Part shown: piece by piece, positions 58,667 to 64,000 of the stretch | How the letters are laid out: the number at the start of each line of letters is the position of its first letter | How positions within the stretch are numbered: the stretch's first letter is position 1 | Assembly (NCBI GenBank): GCA_038878695.1 | Contig: JAVZVD010000003.1 | Span: forward strand, 124,001-188,000 | DNA: 64,000 nucleotides | Reading direction: 5' to 3' | Source of the DNA: Fervidicoccaceae archaeon | Lineage (GTDB): Archaea; Thermoproteota; Thermoprotei_A; Sulfolobales; Fervidicoccaceae | Position numbers and translations under genes: made by a program | Notes under the pieces: generated by a model | The model's input: only the letters and a program-made list of their open reading frames with translations | Database searches by the model: none | What the model was told of the DNA's origin: nothing

Positions 58667-60034
58667 GTGGACCCCTTGGAGAAGAGGCTCAGACTGCTCG
58701 AGGAGGCCGAGGCGTTCGGCCGAGAGCTCGAGGAGAGACTAGAGCCGCTCGAGGAACTGAGACCGACCGACCCGTTCGTTTTCATTTCTCTGGGCGGAGG
58801 AGAGCTGGGAGACCTCATGGTGACGGCGGCGAGGACCATCCTCGGAGGCGCCAGGGGAGGCGTACTCACCGTCACCATGGACAGGTACGAAGGCTTCCCC
58901 GCTCAGGACTCCTCGGACTACAGCGAGGTCCTAGACCTACTCAACGGGGCCGAGCTGAGGAGAGCCATAAAGAAGTACGTGCCGAGGCCTCGCGAAAGAA
59001 AGCACGCGATATGCCTCGAGATAGAGAGGATCGATACCGCTACCGTGGCCAGAATGGGGATAGAGGAGGGTTACAACATCGTCTCTACCCCCTACGCTCC
59101 TCTCGTTGGCATGGACCGAGTGGCCACGAAGCTCTTAATGGAGAAATTGAAGATACCAATGGTCGAGTGGAGATACGCGAGTAACGAAGAGGAGCTGAGA
59201 AGAGCCGCGAAGGAACTAGGTCTCCCGGTCATCGTGAAGCCTGTTATGACTTCCAGCGGACACGGGACCACGATAGTCAAGACGAGCGCGGACCTGGAGA
59301 GAGCCTACGAGTACGCCCTGAGACACGCGAGAGGGCGAGGAGACGAGGTGGTGGTGGAAGAGTACCTCGAAGAGCTCAAAACCGAGGGGCTCGAGGTAAC
59401 CCAGCTCGTGCTGAGGCACTTCGACGAGAAGGGGAGCGTGGTTAGCAGCGAGCTGCCGCCCGTAGAGCATCAGAGGCCAGGCGCCACGTATCACGAGAGC
59501 TGGCTCCCCCCCACTCTACAGAGCTCCGTTCGCGAGAGCTGCAGGCAGTTCGCTAAGAAGATAGCAGACTTCTTCGGGGGCCTCGGAATATATGCCGTGG
59601 AGCAGTTCGCGATAAGAGGTCGGGTATACAACAGCGAGTTCGCCAATAGACCTCACGACACGGGGATGGTGACGAAGTGGGCAATGTCGAGAGACGAAGG
59701 CGCGCTTCACCTGTTGGCGTCGATGGGCCTCCCGATAGGAAGCGCGGACCTCTCGCTCTCTCTGCCCCGAGGCTTCGCCGTAGCTCACGTGGTGCTGGCC
59801 CCTCAAGCAGTTAGAGAAGGGGCTCGCGTGCTCTCGTGGAGACCCTCAGCCGTTAAGGCCTTCGCGATGAGCCGGGGATACTCGGCCGACCTATGGTACT
59901 TCGGTAAGCCCACCGCCTACCCGGGCAGGAGGATGGGACTCGCGGTGGCCTTCCACGAGGATCTCGCCGAGGCTAGACGCATCGCTGAGGAGGTTGCGCA
60001 CTTCGCCGAGAGGGCCGTCATCTACGAGGGGTAG
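58667..60034 (+). CDS. purT: Formate-dependent GAR transformylase
   Basis: ATP-grasp enzyme that forms FGAR from GAR, ATP and formate, replacing folate-dependent PurN. PurT-like motifs are KPVMTSSGHGTTIVK, AVEQFAIRGRVYNSEFANRPHDTGMVT (shown in part as EFANRPHDTG) and YPGRRMGLAVA. Related archaeal PurP was considered, but the K-P-V-M-x-S-S-G-x-G and R-P-H-D-T-G motifs favour PurT. The N-terminal 130 residues diverge from the bacterial enzyme. GTG start 7 bp after purD. Confidence 0.8.
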   Translation: MDPLEKRLRLLEEAEAFGRELEERLEPLEELRPTDPFVFISLGGGELGDLMVTAARTILGGARGGVLTVTMDRYEGFPAQDSSDYSEVLDLLNGAELRRAIKKYVPRPRERKHAICLEIERIDTATVARMGIEEGYNIVSTPYAPLVGMDRVATKLLMEKLKIPMVEWRYASNEEELRRAAKELGLPVIVKPVMTSSGHGTTIVKTSADLERAYEYALRHARGRGDEVVVEEYLEELKTEGLEVTQLVLRHFDEKGSVVSSELPPVEHQRPGATYHESWLPPTLQSSVRESCRQFAKKIADFFGGLGIYAVEQFAIRGRVYNSEFANRPHDTGMVTKWAMSRDEGALHLLASMGLPIGSADLSLSLPRGFAVAHVVLAPQAVREGARVLSWRPSAVKAFAMSRGYSADLWYFGKPTAYPGRRMGLAVAFHEDLAEARRIAEEVAHFAERAVIYEG

Positions 60035-60037
60035 TCT

Positions 60038-60295
60038 GTGCCGCGCTACAGAGCTAGAGTCGAGGTTTGGCTCAAGAGGGACCTCGTCGACGCGGAGGGC
60101 AGGACTGTGATCGAGGCGCTCAGGAGCCTTGGCTATAAGGTCTCCGACGCCAGGGTTGGAAAAGTCTACTCAATAGAGGTCGAGGCCGAGAGCGAGGAAG
60201 GGGCGTTGAAGGTCCTCGACGAGATGTGTAGGAGGCTCTTGGCGAATCCCGTCAAGGACACGTACTCGGTAGTTCTGGAGGAGCGGAGGGAGTGA
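60038..60295 (+). CDS. purS: FGAM synthetase subunit PurS
   Basis: Small subunit that docks PurL to PurQ. The 85-residue product has the PurS fold pattern: RARVEVWLKRDLVDAEGRTV, EALRSLGYKVSDARVGK and YSIEVEAESEEGAL (each a strand-helix unit). Length is normal. GTG start 3 bp after purT; its stop overlaps the purL start as GTGA. Confidence 0.92.
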   Translation: MPRYRARVEVWLKRDLVDAEGRTVIEALRSLGYKVSDARVGKVYSIEVEAESEEGALKVLDEMCRRLLANPVKDTYSVVLEERRE

Positions 60296-62667
60296 GGAGC
60301 GCTCGCAGCTCCCGATTGGTCGAGACGATAAAGCTCGTCGGAGCCTCTGACGAGAGGCTCCGAGAGATAAACGAGAAGCTGGGCTTGAAGCTCTCGCTCG
60401 ACGAGCTGCGCGCCGTGAGTAGGTACTTCGCGGAGCGCGGCAGGGACCCAACGGACGTTGAGCTGCACACTCTGGCCCAGACGTGGTCGGAGCACTGCAG
60501 ACACAAGACCTTCCGGGGAGTGATCGTCGACGAGAGCGGGAGAGTAGTCGCCGAGGATATGCTCAAGAGCTACATAGCGAGAGCCACGGAGGAAATAGGA
60601 GCCCCTTGGGTCCTCTCGTTTCTCAAGGACAATGCGGGGATAATAGAATTCGTCGACGGCTACGCCCTCGCCGTCAAGGTCGAGACGCACAATCACCCGT
60701 CGGCGGTTGACCCATTCGGTGGAGCTGCTACCGGGGTTGGTGGAGTCATAAGAGACGTCTTGGCCGTGTGGGCTAAGCCCGTGGCGCTAATCGACGTATT
60801 GTGCTTCGGTCCTCTCGACTACCCACACGAGAGGCTCCCTCTCGGCGTCAAGCACCCCAGGTATCTCTTCCGAGGCGTAGTCTCGGGGATAGGATACTAC
60901 GGCAACAACGTGGGCATCCCAACGGTCGCCGGAGCAGTCTACTTCGATGAGGGCTACGTTGGGAACGTGGTCGTTTACGCTGGCTGCGTAGGCGTGTTGC
61001 CGAAGAACGCTTACAAGTGGGCCGCGAAAGCCGGAGAATACCTCTTGCTCCTCGGCAATAGGACGGGAAGGGACGGCATAGGAGGCGCGACCTTCGCTTC
61101 GGACGAGCTCAGCAATGAGGCCGAGGCCCACAGGTCGGCGGTCCAGATACCGGATCCCATAGAAGAAGAGAAGCTCAAGAGGGCCATCCTCAGGATACGA
61201 GATGAGGGCCTCGGCACCGGCATCACGGATTTAGGAGGAGGAGGTCTGGCCGTAGCCGTTGCAGAAGTAGCCGGTAGAGCGGGGACTGGGGCCGAGGTGG
61301 AGCTCGGGGAGGTTCATCTGCGCGAGCCCCTCGCACCGTGGGAGATCTGGGTCTCAGAGTCGCAAGAGAGGATGCTCCTGACCGTTCCTCGAGAAAATGT
61401 CGAGAGAGTGCTGGACATCGTCGAGGAGGAAGAGCTCGAGGCCTCGGTGATCGGTCGTCTCACGAGCGGGCGGTCGCTGCGCGTCTACTATTACGGAGAG
61501 ACCGTAGCCGACTTGGACGTAGAGTTCCTTCTCAATCCCCCGAGAGCGGTGAGGGTCGCGTCGTGGAGGCCCCCGAGCCTCGAGGAGCCCGAGCTGCCCG
61601 AGCCGAGCGACCTGAGCTCGGAGCTTCTCCGGCTCCTAGCGTCTCCGAACGTGGCCAGCAGAGAAGAGATCATCAGAACGTACGATCACGAGGTTCAGGG
61701 CAACACGCTGCTCAAGCCGTTAGACGGCGAGCTTGGCGGTCCCAACGATGCCGTGGTACTAAAGCCGCTCGACGACAGCTGGGCTGGCGTCGTGATCTCG
61801 GTCGGGCTCAAGCCCTCCTACTCCAAAATAGACCCCTATTGGATGGCGGCTTCAAGCATCGAGGAGGCTTTGAGGAATAACGTAGCGGTGGGAGGCAGGA
61901 GGATAGCGATCCTCGACAACTTCGTTTGGGGTAATCCGGAGAAGCCGGATAGGATGGGGGCGCTCCTGAGAGCCGTGGAGGCTTGCTATCACTTCGCCAA
62001 GACTTTTGGGACTCCCTTCATCTCGGGCAAGGACAGCCTCTACAACGAGTCGCCGCTCGGTCCGGTACTCCCCACGCTCTTGATAACCGCGATCGGCGTG
62101 ATCCCGGACGCCAAGAAGACCGTCTCGGTCTCATTGAAGAGGGCCGGCGATCCCATCTACGTATTGGGCCTCACGAGGAGAGAGCTCGGCGGATCAGAGT
62201 ACTACAGGCTTCGAGGCATAGTCGGAGCCTCGGTTCCAAAGGTGTACCCGGACGAGTCGAGGAAAACTATGAGAGCTCTGACGAGGGCCATAGACCTCGG
62301 GCACGTCCTAGCGGCCCACGATATATCGGAGGGAGGTCTGGGGGTAGCGATCGCAGAGATGACCTTAGCGCGAGGTCTCGGCGTGGTGCTGGAGCTCAGC
62401 TCTCTCCCGCGCGTTGGGGTCGACCGCGACGATCACGCTCTCTTCTCCGAGAGCAACGGCAGATTCTTGGTCGAGGTCGAGAGGAGCCGAGCGCGCGAGT
62501 TCGAGGAGCTGATGTCGAGCATGGGTTGCGCGTTCGCCAAAATCGGTGAGGTGAGAGGCGACGGGAGGCTCGTGGTCTACGGATTGAGGCGCCCGGACGA
62601 GGTGGTCGTCGACTTGGGAGTGAGCGAGCTCAGAGAAGCGTGGAGAAGAGGTCTGATGGTCCGTTGA
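60292..62667 (+). CDS. purL: FGAM synthetase catalytic subunit PurL
   Basis: ATP-dependent amidation of FGAR. The 791-residue small-type PurL has TWSEHCRHKTF with the catalytic His, VETHNHPSAVDPFGGAATGVGG and the second-half DSWAGVVI and ISGKDSLYNE motifs. AAHDISEGGLGVAIAEM completes the second PurM-like half. It is slightly longer than typical small PurL (about 720-750). It overlaps purS (GTGA) and purQ (TTGA). Confidence 0.96.
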   Translation: MRSARSSRLVETIKLVGASDERLREINEKLGLKLSLDELRAVSRYFAERGRDPTDVELHTLAQTWSEHCRHKTFRGVIVDESGRVVAEDMLKSYIARATEEIGAPWVLSFLKDNAGIIEFVDGYALAVKVETHNHPSAVDPFGGAATGVGGVIRDVLAVWAKPVALIDVLCFGPLDYPHERLPLGVKHPRYLFRGVVSGIGYYGNNVGIPTVAGAVYFDEGYVGNVVVYAGCVGVLPKNAYKWAAKAGEYLLLLGNRTGRDGIGGATFASDELSNEAEAHRSAVQIPDPIEEEKLKRAILRIRDEGLGTGITDLGGGGLAVAVAEVAGRAGTGAEVELGEVHLREPLAPWEIWVSESQERMLLTVPRENVERVLDIVEEEELEASVIGRLTSGRSLRVYYYGETVADLDVEFLLNPPRAVRVASWRPPSLEEPELPEPSDLSSELLRLLASPNVASREEIIRTYDHEVQGNTLLKPLDGELGGPNDAVVLKPLDDSWAGVVISVGLKPSYSKIDPYWMAASSIEEALRNNVAVGGRRIAILDNFVWGNPEKPDRMGALLRAVEACYHFAKTFGTPFISGKDSLYNESPLGPVLPTLLITAIGVIPDAKKTVSVSLKRAGDPIYVLGLTRRELGGSEYYRLRGIVGASVPKVYPDESRKTMRALTRAIDLGHVLAAHDISEGGLGVAIAEMTLARGLGVVLELSSLPRVGVDRDDHALFSESNGRFLVEVERSRAREFEELMSSMGCAFAKIGEVRGDGRLVVYGLRRPDEVVVDLGVSELREAWRRGLMVR

Positions 62668-63455
62668 GCGTTAAAATACTAGTGCTGAGAGCTCCGGGAA
62701 CGAACTGCGATGAGGAAACGGCGAGGGCGGTTAGAGACGTAGGCCTAGAGGCCGAGGTGGTTCACGTAAGCTTGTTAATTCGCGGAAGAAAGAGGCTCGA
62801 GGACTACGCTGGCTTGATCATACCCGGAGGCTTCTCTTATGGCGATAGAGTGAGAGCCGGAGCGATATTGGGCAAGCTTCTCGAAGCGCACCTGGGAGAC
62901 GAGCTCAGGGACTACGTGAGCTCGGGAGCCCCAGTGCTCGGGATATGTAATGGGTTCCAGGCTCTCGTCGAAGCCGGGCTCTTGCCCGACTCCGGGCGAT
63001 TCGGCGGGGTCTCGATGGCTCTGGCCCCCAACGTCACGGCCAGGTTCGAAGCCAGATGGGTTAGGCTCATAGTAGAGAGACCGGAGCTCTGCGCTTTCAC
63101 CAGGCTCGTGCCGGAGGGAGCTCTGCTGCGAATGCCTGTGGCTCACGCCGAGGGGAGATTCATTGCGCCGCCAGAGGCTCTACGCGATCTAGTCTCTCGC
63201 CCCAGGACCCTCCTTAGGTACGCGAAGCCCGACGGCAGCCCGGCGGCGGGCGAGTACCCATACAACCCGAATGGGTCGATGATGGACTTAGCCGGTTTGT
63301 GCAACGAACGCGGCAACGTTATGGGGCTCATGCCGCATCCGGAGAGAGCCCTCTACTCGTGGCAGCTGCCCGAGGGCCCCCGCAACGACTCGCGGTCGGA
63401 CGGGCGGCTCATTTTCGCGTCGATGGCCGATTACGTGCTTGAGCGGCTCAGGTGA
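62664..63455 (+). CDS. purQ: FGAM synthetase glutaminase subunit PurQ
   Basis: Supplies ammonia from glutamine to PurL. The class-I glutaminase has LRAPGTNCDEETARAV at the start, the nucleophile Cys in VLGICNGFQALVEAGLLP, and the His-x-Glu of the triad in MPHPERALY. TTG 62664 overlaps the purL stop as TTGA and gives 263 residues; a GTG at 62640 is less likely. Last gene of the purC-purQ run. Confidence 0.95.
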   Translation: MSVKILVLRAPGTNCDEETARAVRDVGLEAEVVHVSLLIRGRKRLEDYAGLIIPGGFSYGDRVRAGAILGKLLEAHLGDELRDYVSSGAPVLGICNGFQALVEAGLLPDSGRFGGVSMALAPNVTARFEARWVRLIVERPELCAFTRLVPEGALLRMPVAHAEGRFIAPPEALRDLVSRPRTLLRYAKPDGSPAAGEYPYNPNGSMMDLAGLCNERGNVMGLMPHPERALYSWQLPEGPRNDSRSDGRLIFASMADYVLERLR

Positions 63456-63573
63456 CGTCGGCGGCCCGGCAAGAGCATGATAAATATTCCTCAAATGACC
63501 GGCTTCGTTTCACTCGAGTTGCAACCGCTTTTTAGAGCGCGGTTGATTAGCAAGCTCAGGCGGTGCACCTCGT

Positions 63574-64000
63574 GTGCTCGAAGCTCGCTCGAGCCTCTGC
63601 CCCTATTGCGGCATCGGTTGTCGAGTGAGAGCGAAGCGGGTCAATGGAGCTAGCATCATCTTGGGTCTCCCGGGGGAAGGTCCTCACAACGGAGCCATCT
63701 GCGGCAAAGCTCGAGACCTATCGTTCATCTCCTCTCGAGATAGGCTGCTGAGACCGCTCGAGAGGAGGGAAAGCGGCTTCAGAGAGCTGAGCTGGAGAGA
63801 CGCCATCAAGAGGGTCGCGGAGGGGCTGCGCGAGATCGCGAGAACTCGCGGGCCCGAAAGCTTGGGATTCATCGTGGGAGCGAAGCTCTTCAATGAGGAG
63901 ATCTATGCGATCCAGAAGCTGGCGAGGCTCCTAGGCACGAACAACGTAGACAACTGCGCCAGGCTCTGCCACGCCCCCACGGTCTTGGCCATGAGGGCGA
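63574..64000 (+). CDS. Formate dehydrogenase-like molybdopterin oxidoreductase, 3' truncated
   Basis: N-terminal part of a catalytic subunit of the formate dehydrogenase/molybdopterin oxidoreductase type. The [4Fe-4S] motif is SLCPYCGIGCRVRAK (C-x2-C-x3-C) with the fourth Cys in GAICGKARDL. It is followed by RLLRPLERRESGFRELSWRDAI (shown in part as LSWRDAIKRVAEGL) and NNVDNCARLCHAPT, as in FdhA/FdhF. GTG 63574 has GGTG nine bases upstream; an AT-rich GATAAATATT box lies at about 63479-63488. The gene runs off the window, so the Sec/Cys site of formate dehydrogenases cannot be checked. Confidence 0.88.
   Translation, partial: MLEARSSLCPYCGIGCRVRAKRVNGASIILGLPGEGPHNGAICGKARDLSFISSRDRLLRPLERRESGFRELSWRDAIKRVAEGLREIARTRGPESLGFIVGAKLFNEEIYAIQKLARLLGTNNVDNCARLCHAPTVLAMRA

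Overview
The window looks like a chromosomal segment of a hyperthermophilic crenarchaeote (Thermoproteota, Thermoprotei). The grounds are: a subtype I-D CRISPR-Cas locus; an AGOG-type 8-oxoguanine DNA lyase; DUF2208- and COG1361-like proteins; an archaeal ThiN-type thiamine phosphate synthase; archaeal NadM, MetRS and short PurA; TATA boxes without bacterial -35/-10 elements; Shine-Dalgarno motifs of the GGTGA/GAGG type; and very frequent TTG and GTG starts. The DNA is GC-rich with A/G-rich coding strands. I cannot fix the order or genus from the sequence alone.

Layout. 1-5780: subtype I-D cas genes (csc2 cut by the window edge, csc1, cas3, cas2, cas4, cas1). 5781-8613: leader and CRISPR arrays. 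Array 1 has 18 repeats with 35-38 bp spacers. It is followed after only 23 bp by a repeat of a second family. A 1.3-kb block with two minus-strand genes (acidic Cys-containing protein, ribbon-helix-helix protein) separates that lone repeat from array 2 (5 repeats, 48-55 bp spacers). A TauE/SafE permease gene starts 17 bp after the last array-2 repeat, and a decayed copy of the same repeat lies beyond it at 9474-9497. 9558-12886: tRNA-Arg(TCG) and three tandem GH130-type genes. 13252-17575: a PRTase-like regulator, PAP2 phosphatase, small membrane exporter, AGOG, thiamine-binding protein, CcdA-like protein and a ParB/SerK-like protein. 17586-22440: an ABC exporter operon (ATPase, very large adaptor, FtsX/MacB permease). 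22823-32519: CDF transporter, tRNA-Arg(CCG), ThiI, tRNA-Leu(GAG), epimerase, radical SAM protein, ACT/V4R-like protein, NadM and others. 32631-44471: MetRS, dUTPase/Dcd, DUF2208-type membrane protein, secreted beta-propeller, membrane wHTH, purB-purA, FAD protein, DUF123-like protein, aldo/keto reductase and thioredoxin-like protein. 44424-49571: a ThiW-type ECF transporter operon, divergent ThiN, then PanB. 49606-51421: rhomboid and a small hypothetical protein. 51428-63455: a near-complete purine pathway (purE; purM; purC-purF-purF2-purD-purT-purS-purL-purQ). The window ends inside a formate-dehydrogenase-like molybdopterin oxidoreductase.

How the genes work together. The pur genes carry PRPP to SAICAR, and purB/purA supply AICAR release and AMP formation. 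Formylation of GAR uses formate (PurT), not folate. PurK and the last two IMP steps are not in the window. ThiW/EcfAT with ThiN make a thiamine-precursor uptake and coupling module.

Most unusual points: genes sitting between CRISPR repeats; a hybrid junction between two repeat families; a second PurF that has lost its glutaminase cysteine; a P-loop protein of unknown role inside the ThiW operon; a PRTase-like regulator with a destroyed PRPP loop; and evidence for CTG initiation codons, best supported by a CTGA stop-start overlap.
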